Notes under the pieces: generated by a model | Told to the model about the DNA's origin: nothing | Database searches by the model: none | Seen by the model: the letters and a program-made list of their open reading frames with translations, nothing else | Part shown: piece by piece, positions 55,080-64,000 of the stretch | How the letters are laid out: each line of letters opens with the position of its first letter | Position numbering within the stretch: the stretch's first letter is position 1 | Position numbers and translations under genes: made by a program | NCBI RefSeq assembly: GCF_004345025.1 | Contig: NZ_CP037745.1 | Span: 1,798,001-1,862,000 of the forward strand | Direction: 5' to 3' | DNA from: Rheinheimera sp. D18 | GTDB lineage: Bacteria > Pseudomonadota > Gammaproteobacteria > Enterobacterales > Alteromonadaceae | DNA length: 64,000 nucleotides

Positions 55080-56641
55080 TTAAAGACCCTCGATATGGTT
55101 TCTGCTGTACCACCAAAAAATAACTCGCTGACCATTATCATTGCGTAGATTGCAACTAAGGTTCCCGTTAGCAACATAAAATAGATAAAGTGCACGCGCA
55201 TATTGCGAACTAACTGTGGCTTATTGGTATGTGAAACAAAACCGAATACTGGAATTTCTGATATCGTTTTCAACTGTGAAACAGAGATTAACGTGGGCGA
55301 AATTTGGCTACGGATAAAAGCTACCATAATACCTAAACCACAACCTATTAATAACACTAAGCTATACAGCATTAAGCGTTTAGGTCCTGATGGTGCAATA
55401 GGTACACGTGGCGGGTCTATCACCCTAAATTGTACATCCTGCTCTGACACATCCGCTTTTCTTGCTAACTCAGCAGCTTCTCTGCGCGTGAGTAATGCTT
55501 CATACTGCGCCCTATTTATCTCATAATCTCGATTTAAACCCGTAAATTCAGCCTCAATTTGTGGTATTTGGCTAAGCTTACTTTCAAATTCCGCGACCTT
55601 TTGCGTATAAGCATCAACCTTAACTTTCGCCGAAGCGGCTTGCGATTCCAACGCCGAAATATTCAACTTAAGTTGTTGTACATACTCGTTAGCAGTACCA
55701 ATATTTTGCTCACCTGCTGCAAGTTCCGCTAACATGTCTGCGCGTTGTTGCTTTAAAAAGCCCAGTAGTCTTTTACTTTCAACTACATCAGGATGATTTT
55801 CGGTAAACTTAATAAGTAAGTTATCTAAGCTGGTATTGAGCGCGGCGATGCGTTCGTCAAATGGCGTAACAAAATCAATTGGAACGGCATTATTACCGTT
55901 CTTAGAGGCAGGGTCTAACCGAGTACGAGCTAGCTGCAACTGAGTTTCTAACTGTTTTAACTCTAAGGTTGCTGCTTCTAAATTTTGCTTTTCAACACCT
56001 AGCCGAACGTAGTAATTGCTTTCAGCACTCGGCATCATAAACATCTTATTCTTCTTGAATTCGGATAGTTTGCGCTCTGCTTCAATTAAACGTGTTTCAT
56101 ACTCAGCAATTTGCTCGCTTAAAAACTTTTCCGCGCCTTTAGAATCGGCTCTTGACGTACCTAAACGGTTCTCAACAAAGGTATTTAACGTCGCTTGCAC
56201 TACTTTTAATGCGAGCTGAGGTGAACGGTTGTGATAACTAATAACATAAATATTTTCGCGACCAGATGACGAAATTTTAATGTTTTCGGTTAACGTATCG
56301 ATCAGTTTTTCATATTGCTTATCGTTCACCGCTTCAATATCTAAATCGGTTTCTCGTGCAATTTTCTTTAAATTAGGTCGGCTCAGTAACGTTCTGGCTA
56401 GAAGTTTAATTTCTTGATCGGGATTGTTTCTGATCGCAATCCCTTTAAGAAGGGGTTCAAGCATAGTTTGTGTTTCTACATACAACTTTGACTCAGCTTG
56501 ATAAACAGGCGGAAGCTGATGCACGATATACCAACCTAAAATACACGCTAGCCATGCCGTTATTAATGCATAGCGTCGATGTATCCATATACCACGAATA
56601 TAGGTTGTAACTTGCTCAATGGCTTCGTTGAGTTGTCTCAT
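55076..56641 (-). CDS. XrtA-associated polysaccharide chain-length determinant (Wzz/GumC-like)
   Basis: A 521-residue polysaccharide co-polymerase. Helices lie near 23-42 (ITAWLACILGWYIVH), 427-447 and 475-500. Between them is a periplasmic domain with long coiled coils (about 165-400). The segment VIDPPRVPIAPSGPKRL before the second helix is the proline-rich Wzz motif. It works with the tyrosine kinase encoded next, with which it overlaps by 4 bases. The additional C-terminal helix is typical of the XrtA-associated type. Confidence 0.9.
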   Translation of the reverse strand: MRQLNEAIEQVTTYIRGIWIHRRYALITAWLACILGWYIVHQLPPVYQAESKLYVETQTMLEPLLKGIAIRNNPDQEIKLLARTLLSRPNLKKIARETDLDIEAVNDKQYEKLIDTLTENIKISSSGRENIYVISYHNRSPQLALKVVQATLNTFVENRLGTSRADSKGAEKFLSEQIAEYETRLIEAERKLSEFKKNKMFMMPSAESNYYVRLGVEKQNLEAATLELKQLETQLQLARTRLDPASKNGNNAVPIDFVTPFDERIAALNTSLDNLLIKFTENHPDVVESKRLLGFLKQQRADMLAELAAGEQNIGTANEYVQQLKLNISALESQAASAKVKVDAYTQKVAEFESKLSQIPQIEAEFTGLNRDYEINRAQYEALLTRREAAELARKADVSEQDVQFRVIDPPRVPIAPSGPKRLMLYSLVLLIGCGLGIMVAFIRSQISPTLISVSQLKTISEIPVFGFVSHTNKPQLVRNMRVHFIYFMLLTGTLVAIYAMIMVSELFFGGTAETISRVFK

Positions 56642-56679
56642 TTGTCACTCCATGACGGTACTACTAAATTTGCAATTAT

Positions 56680-57309
56680 TTAAAACCAAGCTTCAGGAAT
56701 AATAACGACATCACCAGGTAAAATATCAACGTTGGCGCCAATGTTACCATCTCGAATCAGATCATCTAGTCGCAGATTATAAGTCAGTTGAGTTCCATTT
56801 GATACACGCACTAGTTTTGCCGAATTACCATCAGCAAACTCAGTTAGACCACCTACGGCAATCATTAAATCTAATAACGTCATATATTCTCTATAACTAA
56901 TCGCCTGTGGATTAGCTGCAGCGCCTATTACCCGAATTTGCTCACTGTAAGGGCCAACAAAACTATTCACCGATACGGTTACTACGGGATCGCGAATATA
57001 TTTACTTAATATGTTTTCCATTTCACGCGCTAGTTGCGTTGGCGTTTTCCCACTTACTGGCACATCCTCTACTAACGAGGTAGAAATTTTACCATCTGGG
57101 CGTACAATAAAGCTTCCAGATAGCTCAGGATTACGCCAAACAAAAATACTAACATTGTCATTTGGGCCTATAAGATACTGGTAATTATTGACTGAGGTAG
57201 TCAAAGAACTCTGCACTGTGGCTTTGGGCAGGTAAACCGCACTACAACCGGCCAACAATACAAATAAAAACAGCACTACGCCGTTTTTGGTTAATTTTGC
57301 TAATTCCAT
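56680..57309 (-). CDS. Polysaccharide export lipoprotein (Wza-like, XrtA-associated)
   Basis: A 209-residue outer membrane lipoprotein. The lipobox is LLAGC (cysteine near residue 22). The polysaccharide-export domain has YLIGPNDNVSIFVWRNPELS and RPDGKISTSLVEDVPVSGKT, followed by a SLBB-like segment with GGLTEFADGNSAKLVR. It ends GDVVIIPEAWF. It is shorter than E. coli Wza and lacks the last helix, as usual in these loci. The ATG at 57309 is preferred because the earlier ATG at 57321 would abut the AAAAGG ribosome site. It heads the export operon of the minus strand. Confidence 0.9.
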   Translation of the reverse strand: MELAKLTKNGVVLFLFVLLAGCSAVYLPKATVQSSLTTSVNNYQYLIGPNDNVSIFVWRNPELSGSFIVRPDGKISTSLVEDVPVSGKTPTQLAREMENILSKYIRDPVVTVSVNSFVGPYSEQIRVIGAAANPQAISYREYMTLLDLMIAVGGLTEFADGNSAKLVRVSNGTQLTYNLRLDDLIRDGNIGANVDILPGDVVIIPEAWF

Positions 57310-57499
57310 AATAATGCTCATCCTTTTGCAAACGCATTCTGGTCTAACGCATATATTCGCGCTTTTACGGTGTAGATTGCAAATTAATTTTACATTTCGT
57401 TCTACAAAAGTTACATAAACTAGGTTAAGCTATATACAGATGGGTAGAACAAACTATGTAATAGCCTAATTGCAATGGATGCACAAGGATGTGGTCAAA

Positions 57500-58906
57500 A
57501 TGAATGCTAGTCGCTATGGAAGGAAGTCTATTGCTGACAAACTTTTTTTATTGGGTGAGCTGTCCCTGCTCTGCCTATCTAGCTGGTTAGCTAGCACTTT
57601 AACTAACATCAACAATACCGCCGTTCCGCTCGAAATTCGCTTACTAAACGTTGTTATTTTTGCTGCAGCAGTAATGTTGTGCGCGTTGTCTGTTGGCTTA
57701 TATGACCACAAACTCCGTGAAGGCAGCAAAGGTATTGTGAAAAGAGTAGTTATCACGCTAGTGTTTAGCGCAATTCTACTTGAGCTAATTATATTTCAGT
57801 TATTTTCGTCAATTCATATCAGTAGCTTGTATCTACTTTGGGCATCACTGTTTGCTGCAGCATCAATATCAGGGTTTAGAGCACTCTGCCATTACCAAGA
57901 TATTAATCGTTTGAGCCGACGCAGAGTATTGATATTAGGTGCAGGTGAACGCGCATCCATTATTGAGCGCAGAATGCGGCGTAACGTTGACCGCCGCGAT
58001 TTCGAAATCATGGGTTATGTTCGTATCGAAGGTGATAAAGATGCGGCCATACTGCCACACCGTCAGCTGAATGTTGACTACACTAATGACTTATTTAAAT
58101 TCGTTATGGATAACGAAGTAGACCAGCTTGTTATTGCCTGTGACGAACGTAGAAACAAATTACCAATCGAAGATTTGTTTAAGTGTAAAACCCGTGGCGT
58201 TGACATTATTGAAATATTAGATTTCATTGAGAACGAAACTGGGCAAATTGCAGTTAACCTAATTTACCCAAGCTGGGTTATTCATTCTAATGGCTTAATG
58301 CTTAATAACGGTTTTAAAACCAGCTTAGGTTATGTGCTAAACGTAGTGTTAGCGATACTTCTATTAGCCGTAACTTGGCCGCTTATGCTGTTAACCGCAT
58401 TATTAATTTATCTTGAAGATGGCCGCAAAACTGGCGCGTCGGTGTTCTATAAGCAGTTACGGGTTGGTATTGACGGTACTCCATTTTACATTCTGAAGTT
58501 TCGCAGTATGAAACCCGATGCAGAGAAAAATGGCGCGCAGTGGGCATCCACAAATGATAACCGCGTAACTCGTGTTGGACAGTTTATTCGTAAATACCGC
58601 ATTGATGAACTACCGCAGTTACTTAACGTGCTAAAAGGTGAAATGGGTTTTGTTGGCCCGCGCCCTGAGCGGCCTGAATTTGTAGTGCAGCTAGCTAAAG
58701 ACATTCCCTACTACAATAATCGCCATAACGTGAAGCCTGGTTTAACAGGTTGGGCACAGCTTAAATACCCTTATGGTGCGACGGCTGAAGATGCACAAGA
58801 AAAACTTAAATTTGATTTGTACTATATTAAGCATCGCAGTTTGACGCTAGATTTAGTTATCTTGATTAGAACCGTTGAAATTGTATTGTTTGGTCGAGGC
58901 CGTTAA
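57500..58906 (+). CDS. EpsB-like undecaprenyl-phosphate sugar transferase (TIGR03013-like)
   Basis: A 468-residue polyprenyl phosphohexosyltransferase that primes EPS repeat synthesis. Four hydrophobic segments lie in the first 130 residues, a nucleotide-binding-like middle domain has RRVLILGAGERASIIERRMR, another helix sits near 282-305, and the bacterial sugar transferase domain follows with FYILKFRSMKPDAEKNGAQW and YRIDELPQLLNVLKGEMGFV then GPRPERPEF. In-frame earlier starts exist at 57470 and 57479, but an AAGGA site precedes 57500. A weak hairpin (58928-58951) follows the gene. Confidence 0.9.
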   Translation: MNASRYGRKSIADKLFLLGELSLLCLSSWLASTLTNINNTAVPLEIRLLNVVIFAAAVMLCALSVGLYDHKLREGSKGIVKRVVITLVFSAILLELIIFQLFSSIHISSLYLLWASLFAAASISGFRALCHYQDINRLSRRRVLILGAGERASIIERRMRRNVDRRDFEIMGYVRIEGDKDAAILPHRQLNVDYTNDLFKFVMDNEVDQLVIACDERRNKLPIEDLFKCKTRGVDIIEILDFIENETGQIAVNLIYPSWVIHSNGLMLNNGFKTSLGYVLNVVLAILLLAVTWPLMLLTALLIYLEDGRKTGASVFYKQLRVGIDGTPFYILKFRSMKPDAEKNGAQWASTNDNRVTRVGQFIRKYRIDELPQLLNVLKGEMGFVGPRPERPEFVVQLAKDIPYYNNRHNVKPGLTGWAQLKYPYGATAEDAQEKLKFDLYYIKHRSLTLDLVILIRTVEIVLFGRGR

Positions 58907-59024
58907 GCGACCGTTATTGGCAACTTGAACGCTGTCGCTATCTGCAGCGTTTACTAGTTTTCTTATTCAACTTGCTATCAAGCATCCCGCTTTACTTAGC
59001 CCATAATAGGCGCTCTTAATCAGA

Positions 59025-60467
59025 ATGACAGAAAATAATGCGCTAAAAACCAAGGTGCTGCACTCATTAAAATGGGTTGCACTAGGGCGAGCAACGACAC
59101 AAACTTTACGTTGGATCTTAACATTTTGGGTTATCCGGATTTTAACACCTGAAGACTACGGTATTGTGGCAATTGCTGACATCTTGTTCAGCCTGTTAAT
59201 GACGATTGCCTCAACCATTGCCATAAGTCCTCTGATACAAGCGCGGAATTTAGAGCAAAAAGCCATATCTTCGTACTTTGGCATTACGCTCTGTATCTAT
59301 TCACTTTTATTCTGTGGTCAATATTTATTAGCCGACACCATCGCTAATTTGTATAACAATGCGTTCGTTGCTGATGTATTAAAAGTTAATGCGTGGTGTT
59401 TTCTATTATTAGCTCTTGAAACTGTGCCGACAGCACTACTTCGCAGGGCGATGGCCTTTAAAAAGTTAGCGCTGATTTCTGCAGTATCTAACATTGTTGC
59501 CGCAATAAGCACCCTACTACTGGCAATTTATGGTTACGGTTTTTGGGCGCTAGTCTATGGTGAAATTATTGCTATAGCGCTTAGAGTAGCCATGGTACTG
59601 ATTTACCATCCCGCGCCGTGCTTGCCTACATTTCGCATTAAAGACAGCCTACCGTTAATTCGCTTTGGTGGTTTAATGTCGGTCTTCACATTAATTTGGT
59701 ATGCATTTATTCATCTTGACGTTACCATCGGTGGCCTACTGCTTACCACAGCAGAAATTGGTATTTTCACTGTCGCATTAAACTTTGCGTTAATGCCACA
59801 GAAAAAGATTTTGCCGTTAATCAAAGAAATATCTTTCCCAGCATTCTCTCAGCTACAAGATCAACCAGAAAAAATCACTCATTTTATTGTCAAAGCACAG
59901 CGTTTAGGCCTTATTTTTACACTACCCATTTTCTGGGGCTTAGCCTCGGTATGTGACTACCTGTTGCCATCAATTATTGGCGTAAAGTGGAGCGCCGCTA
60001 TTTTACCAACAACGTTGGTTTTAATACTGATGCCGCTGCGTTTTAGCGAGGAATTATTTCAGCCCGCAGCTAAAGCCTTGGGATATATAAAATATCTTAT
60101 TATAAACACCCTCTATATGGCGGCATTTGTGTCAGTAGCGCTTTTTGCCTTAAGTAAGTTTGGTGCTACGGGTCTAGCCTTAGCTTGGCTTGTAGGCTTT
60201 CCGTTAGCCTATGCCATAGTGCTATATCGTTACAGTAAGCTGTTTAACTTTTCGATGTTGATATTTCTCAAAAGTATCAGCAAAATCATGTTTTGTGGCG
60301 TAATTATGGTTGCGATAGTCTGGTCACTAAAACTCTATTTAACCGAGGTTAACGTAACAAACCTACTATTATTGATTGCTGCTGGCACACTAAGCTATGC
60401 GTTAGGCCTGCTGCTGTTAGAGCGCCGTACAATACGGGAACTGCAGCAAGCCATATCATCACGCTAG
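59025..60467 (+). CDS. Lipopolysaccharide/EPS flippase (MOP superfamily, Wzx-like)
   Basis: A 480-residue integral membrane protein with about 12-14 helices. The first segment TTQTLRWILTFWVIRILTPEDYG is typical of the WzxC/oligosaccharide flippase group, and FKKLALISAVSNIVAAIST lies near residue 145. It would flip lipid-linked repeat units. It lies 118 bases after the sugar transferase gene on the same strand. Its stop codon directly abuts that of the convergent ligase-like gene. Confidence 0.9.
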   Translation: MTENNALKTKVLHSLKWVALGRATTQTLRWILTFWVIRILTPEDYGIVAIADILFSLLMTIASTIAISPLIQARNLEQKAISSYFGITLCIYSLLFCGQYLLADTIANLYNNAFVADVLKVNAWCFLLLALETVPTALLRRAMAFKKLALISAVSNIVAAISTLLLAIYGYGFWALVYGEIIAIALRVAMVLIYHPAPCLPTFRIKDSLPLIRFGGLMSVFTLIWYAFIHLDVTIGGLLLTTAEIGIFTVALNFALMPQKKILPLIKEISFPAFSQLQDQPEKITHFIVKAQRLGLIFTLPIFWGLASVCDYLLPSIIGVKWSAAILPTTLVLILMPLRFSEELFQPAAKALGYIKYLIINTLYMAAFVSVALFALSKFGATGLALAWLVGFPLAYAIVLYRYSKLFNFSMLIFLKSISKIMFCGVIMVAIVWSLKLYLTEVNVTNLLLLIAAGTLSYALGLLLLERRTIRELQQAISSR

Positions 60468-61832
60468 TTATAGCAAAACTTTAATAATGATAAAAAATGC
60501 AAATACACTGAGTATCGTAAACCAAAAAATACGTACCATAATATGCTTAAGCGATGGTAACGATGACAAACCGTTATGCTTTGCCGCTTGAAAGTACTGA
60601 GCAATAGCTATTCCGGCAAATACGTAGGCCACTAAGGCGTAAGTTCGACTAAGAAAAAATGCAGCGGCGGCAAAGCCAACCATAGAATAAAACAGACAAT
60701 CGCTAAGCCATTTCTGATTTTTAATTTGCTCATACTCTTTAGTAAAGGCAACTTGCTCGCGATACGACGCAAAATTTTCAGGTATCGTCGGTAAGGTAAT
60801 TACGTTAATTTTTCGCTGTGGATATACCATATATAACGTTAGTAGTAAGAACATCATCCATAAACAGTAACCACTAATGCCTAACTCAGCTAAAGCTAAT
60901 ACGTATGAGTTATGCGCGGTAATATTGTGATGCTCGATAAAATTACCCTGGCCGACACCTAATAGTGGTTTCCATAAAAATAGTTGCATACCTTCATACC
61001 AAGAATCGACTCGACCTGCAGCAGACTCCTCGTCTACATCAATAGAGCGGAACTTCATAAAGATAAATATCAGTGCCGGTGATAATAACACCGCACTTAA
61101 AATCGTTTTAAACTTACCCCAATTTAAATAACTAAATAAACCGGCCATCGCGACAATTGACAGCAAGGCGCCACGGGAGTTAGTTAAATAAACACCATAT
61201 AAAATATATGCTGCACAAAAGCCAGCTATACACTTTGTTAGCACGCCACCGCGTATAAAGAATAGAAAGACAAAAGGTAAGGTCATAACAAAAAACATAC
61301 CTAAGTCATTTGGATCGTTAAAAAAACCAACATAGGTAATACGATCTAGCCAAGACAACGCACTGCCCGACCAGCCTATACCAACAGGGCTATTTTTTTG
61401 TGAAATACCGTTATTAACCATTACCATAGCCGCAGCAATAGCTATTAACATTAAAATTCTGGTACGAGCAACGGTGGTGGTTAAACCACTAAAAATAATG
61501 ATCGGTAACACACCTGAAATAATAAAATTATTAGCGCTGTTAATACCTCCGGTGAGCCAGCCATTGCTTATACCCGACAAAAACATAACCGGCACTAGTA
61601 AAATACAGCAGATTACTTGCGGCGGTAATTTTTTATCTTTTTGTAAAACAAGATAACTTGCAAATGCGAGTAATAGCGCCAAGCGGATAATGGGTAAATC
61701 TTTAAATTGTTCTAGCCATTCTTGAGGACGCACCAAGATAAGCAACATATAAATACAGAGAAATAGAAAAGGTAATAAGGCGTCGGTCAGTTTCGGTGCC
61801 ACTAAGCGACTATTGTTAGGTACATCTATCAT
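60468..61832 (-). CDS. O-antigen ligase/Wzy-like polymerase (exosortase A-associated type)
   Basis: A 454-residue polytopic membrane protein. The start has LILVRPQEWLEQFKDLPIIR, typical of the exosortase-associated O-ligase group. The Wzy_C-type loop (about residues 290-335) has LLGVGQGNFIEHHNITAHNS with the catalytic-type His, and the last helices end FFIIIKVLL. It may ligate or polymerise the repeat unit. It overlaps the acyltransferase gene by 4 bases. Assignment between ligase and polymerase is not possible from sequence. Confidence 0.85.
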   Translation of the reverse strand: MIDVPNNSRLVAPKLTDALLPFLFLCIYMLLILVRPQEWLEQFKDLPIIRLALLLAFASYLVLQKDKKLPPQVICCILLVPVMFLSGISNGWLTGGINSANNFIISGVLPIIIFSGLTTTVARTRILMLIAIAAAMVMVNNGISQKNSPVGIGWSGSALSWLDRITYVGFFNDPNDLGMFFVMTLPFVFLFFIRGGVLTKCIAGFCAAYILYGVYLTNSRGALLSIVAMAGLFSYLNWGKFKTILSAVLLSPALIFIFMKFRSIDVDEESAAGRVDSWYEGMQLFLWKPLLGVGQGNFIEHHNITAHNSYVLALAELGISGYCLWMMFLLLTLYMVYPQRKINVITLPTIPENFASYREQVAFTKEYEQIKNQKWLSDCLFYSMVGFAAAAFFLSRTYALVAYVFAGIAIAQYFQAAKHNGLSSLPSLKHIMVRIFWFTILSVFAFFIIIKVLL

Positions 61833-62911
61833 TTATAACGTCCTGTCATTCTTTTTAACGTGTTTAAACATACTTGCATAACTGCACGCATGCCAAAGTA
61901 CACCTCCAACTGGTAACAGGCTTCTTTGGCATTACCTAATTCTTGTTTATAACTGATATTTCCTCCCATCATAAAGTCATAATTAGCACAGTGCGAATGC
62001 TGTGCCGTCCATAAGTGCAACATCGCAGAGGGGGATAAACTGGCATAGGTTGCCGACCAACCAGCCTGATAAAAGTGCAAACAGCCTGCACTTTCCAAAT
62101 AATAGTGAATTGCCGCAGGTTCATTATCAATTGTTAACACACTCATATAGCAACACTCTGGATGCTGTGTAATTAGCGCCATGTGAAATGCATTAAAGCT
62201 GTTACAACTAAATGCACCTAGTTTGCCCTGCTTTTGCCAGCGTAACTGATGCAAGCGTTTAAGCTCTGGCCAAAAAACTGCAGCCTCGTCTTGTCTTAAC
62301 CAAGAAAAAACAGCTTTCTTATTGTGTTCGTAGCGCAATATTTTTTGCCATTTACGCTTAATCTGTGATGACAATGTTAAATCTATCTGTTTGCAGTTTT
62401 TATATCTAAAACCAGAACCACGAATACTTGCAAAACGAAGCAGCCTTGCTAAATGTAAAATACTGGCGTTAGCACTAATCGCGCGCCACGTAATTTTAGT
62501 AACATTAGAGGCATTAATTTTATTGGCAAGTTCAGGCAATAACCTAGCTCGCCAAGCGGGTAACATCAGCAAATCAACAAACTCAGAGGCAACTTCACAT
62601 TCTTCTGGTTCACCTTGCCCCAAGGGATAGAGCACGCGTCGCTTAGCATTGGCCGCTAGCGGTTGGCTATAGCAAGGTAACAGTGCCACTAATTCATCAT
62701 TACTAACAAAAACCCATACCTCTAATTGCCAATCAGGTTGCCAATAACAAAATATCCAGTGTATTAACCATGTAGGAGAGCAAAACAGCACGTCACCACA
62801 CTGTTTATTCAATATATACCACTGTTGCTTAATGCTCGTTAGCTGTTCAAGCGTTGATAACTTAGACCAACCATTCTGTAGCTTATTAATTTCTAACCGC
62901 TCCAGCAACAT
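61829..62911 (-). CDS. FemAB/CelD-like GNAT acyltransferase of the EPS locus
   Basis: A 360-residue soluble protein with the double-GNAT fold of the CelD/BcsL (PF13480) group. The conserved elements are LPLSQ-type N-terminal sheet, RKWQKILRYEHNKKAVFSWL near residue 190, and IDNEPAAIHYYLESAGCLHF near residue 270. PSAMLHLWTAQHSHCANYDF lies near 300. These proteins transfer acyl or aminoacyl groups and are common in exosortase A clusters, where they may decorate the polysaccharide. The 5' end overlaps the asparagine-synthetase-like gene by 26 bases. Confidence 0.8.
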   Translation of the reverse strand: MLLERLEINKLQNGWSKLSTLEQLTSIKQQWYILNKQCGDVLFCSPTWLIHWIFCYWQPDWQLEVWVFVSNDELVALLPCYSQPLAANAKRRVLYPLGQGEPEECEVASEFVDLLMLPAWRARLLPELANKINASNVTKITWRAISANASILHLARLLRFASIRGSGFRYKNCKQIDLTLSSQIKRKWQKILRYEHNKKAVFSWLRQDEAAVFWPELKRLHQLRWQKQGKLGAFSCNSFNAFHMALITQHPECCYMSVLTIDNEPAAIHYYLESAGCLHFYQAGWSATYASLSPSAMLHLWTAQHSHCANYDFMMGGNISYKQELGNAKEACYQLEVYFGMRAVMQVCLNTLKRMTGRYK

Positions 62912-64000
62912 GCTTCATTAAAGGCAAAGGAGAAATATGCCATTGTTTAGCTAGCAGATACAACCCAGCAAGAGTCCACGCCATTTCCGCATTATCTAAC
63001 CAACTATTTGGCACGTTAAAAAATTCAGCAGCTTGTTGAGTTAGTGGCTTTAGTGGTTCGCTAAGCCAATATTTATGCGGCACCGGAAAGCCAAACTTAG
63101 GTAGATACATTAGCTCAGCGGTATAAAACTTTTCACCTAGCGCTCTTAAAACGGGCTTAACAAATTGCTCGCCAAAATAAAGCGCATCAGGCAATTGAGC
63201 GGCATACGACATAACCGGCCAGCAGGCAAACGGGCTGACTAACTGGATTTTCGCAGCCGATGCTAGCGTATAAAGCTCATAAAAATGATTGACTACGTCG
63301 GTAGAGAATAGGCTTTGCTTTAGCATGCGGACATTAGCGTCAAAACCATCTAATAGCGCAACATCAGTATTAAACTGCTGCAATAAAGTTTTTGGCTGTA
63401 ACGTTAGCGTATTAGCTAGCGACGAATATATATCTTCAGATAACGTCAGTGCTATTTCTTCAGCAATAGCAGTATTGGTATCAAAATTGACCAGCGCTTT
63501 TACTTTAGTGCCGATGGGTAATAACGGTATTACCGTATTCACCCCAGGCAACCAATTTAGCACCTTGCGCACGGCTCTATGCTTGTTGTATCTATTGCCA
63601 AAACGTTTTACCGCACGAGAACCAAATAAGGTATCAGCACCTTCACCGTACAGAACTTTATTAAACTCACCTGACAGCTGCTTAACAAGCAACTGCAGTG
63701 ATAACGCACTGTGACTTCGAGGCGCCGACGCTAACTGTTGTACAACCTCGGAAAATAACTGCGTGATGTCAGCATTTTGTATCGGAATCACTCTATGCTC
63801 AACGCCCATCTCTCTTGCGAAGGCTTTTGCGGTTTCTAGCTCTGGATTATCATGATGTTCATGCACAGGAGTTATAGCAACAACATCTAACTGTAAATAA
63901 CAACATATCGCCAGCAGCACTGCTGAATCAACTCCGCCACTAAGCAATACTGCGATCTTATCGCCGGGTGTAATTGAGGCAACAATATTGTCAGCAATTA
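62886..64000 (-). CDS. Asparagine synthetase-like amidotransferase (5' end outside the window)
   Basis: The frame is open to the window edge and encodes at least 371 residues. The PP-loop ATP site SGGVDSA lies within KIAVLLSGGVDSAVLL, so the segment before it (bases 63948-64000) is also coding and the apparent TTG start at 63947 is not the real one. VLYGEGADTLFG is the second synthetase motif. The N-terminal glutaminase domain, if present, is outside the window. Such proteins in exosortase loci probably amidate sugars or peptides of the polymer, although a role in asparagine supply cannot be excluded. Confidence 0.85.
   Translation of the reverse strand, partial: IADNIVASITPGDKIAVLLSGGVDSAVLLAICCYLQLDVVAITPVHEHHDNPELETAKAFAREMGVEHRVIPIQNADITQLFSEVVQQLASAPRSHSALSLQLLVKQLSGEFNKVLYGEGADTLFGSRAVKRFGNRYNKHRAVRKVLNWLPGVNTVIPLLPIGTKVKALVNFDTNTAIAEEIALTLSEDIYSSLANTLTLQPKTLLQQFNTDVALLDGFDANVRMLKQSLFSTDVVNHFYELYTLASAAKIQLVSPFACWPVMSYAAQLPDALYFGEQFVKPVLRALGEKFYTAELMYLPKFGFPVPHKYWLSEPLKPLTQQAAEFFNVPNSWLDNAEMAWTLAGLYLLAKQWHISPLPLMKHVAGAVRN

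Noticed and set aside
57399-57450. Inverted GTTCTAC/GTAGAAC repeat before the EpsB-like gene
   Set aside because: The arms are short and 38 bases apart; such a pair is likely by chance in about 180 bases.

Overview
The window is a chromosomal segment from a gammaproteobacterium of moderate GC. Gene order resembles Alteromonadales or Chromatiaceae such as Rheinheimera, Arsukibacterium or Alishewanella; that genus-level guess is from content only. Several neighbourhoods match Escherichia coli synteny: smrB/prmB-aroC-yfcL with sixA nearby, fadI-fadJ, hdfR/maoP, folX-yfcH and ybbA-ybbP/tesA. I see no insertion sequence, integrase, prophage or CRISPR array. Coding density is very high, many genes overlap by a few bases, and at least five genes appear to start with TTG.

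Layout. 1-5.5 kb: a partial CDS, an enoyl-CoA hydratase/isomerase, gamma-glutamyltranspeptidase, a rhombosortase-like intramembrane protease, two back-to-back RluA-type pseudouridine synthases and mscL. 5.6-10.4 kb: an S9 peptidase, an azoreductase and an ECF sigma factor with its ChrR-type zinc anti-sigma factor. 10.4-14.3 kb: a three-domain sulfur enzyme (cysteine desulfurase + ETHE1-like persulfide dioxygenase + rhodanese), then fadR and dsbB. 14.3-22.5 kb: ene-reductase, GNAT, FklB, YfcL, a COG3199 kinase, an MFS permease, aroC, prmB, smrB and sixA. 22.7-32.7 kb: a pitrilysin-type protease, a GGDEF/EAL protein, maoP/hdfR and the fadI-fadJ beta-oxidation operon, with a FadR-type and a PsrA-type palindrome upstream. 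32.8-39.7 kb: a translationally coupled MoxR-DUF58-DUF4381-VWA-VWA/TPR-BatD operon. 39.9-50.8 kb: putP, an EAL-HDOD protein, comEA, a PepSY/PhoP-like/PhoQ-like operon, folX, yfcH, an ABC exporter pair and tesA.

50.9-51.3 kb holds one tRNA-Ala and three identical tRNA-Glu genes behind a near-consensus, GC-discriminator promoter. From 51.6 kb to the window end is an exopolysaccharide locus of the type that accompanies exosortase A (XrtA/PEP-CTERM): ExeA-like ATPase, outer-membrane beta-barrel, tyrosine autokinase, chain-length determinant, export lipoprotein, EpsB-like sugar transferase, flippase, O-antigen-ligase-like protein, CelD/FemAB-like acyltransferase and a truncated asparagine-synthetase-like gene. 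The exosortase itself and PEP-CTERM substrates are not in the window.

How the genes fit together. FadR is encoded at 13 kb, and a FadR-type site lies before fadIJ at 32.7 kb. The ECF sigma gene is preceded by a sequence resembling the RpoE/ChrR autoregulated promoter. The EPS cluster encodes priming, flipping, polymerisation/ligation and export of a polysaccharide. The most unusual single gene is the sulfur-handling triple fusion at 10.4-12.7 kb.
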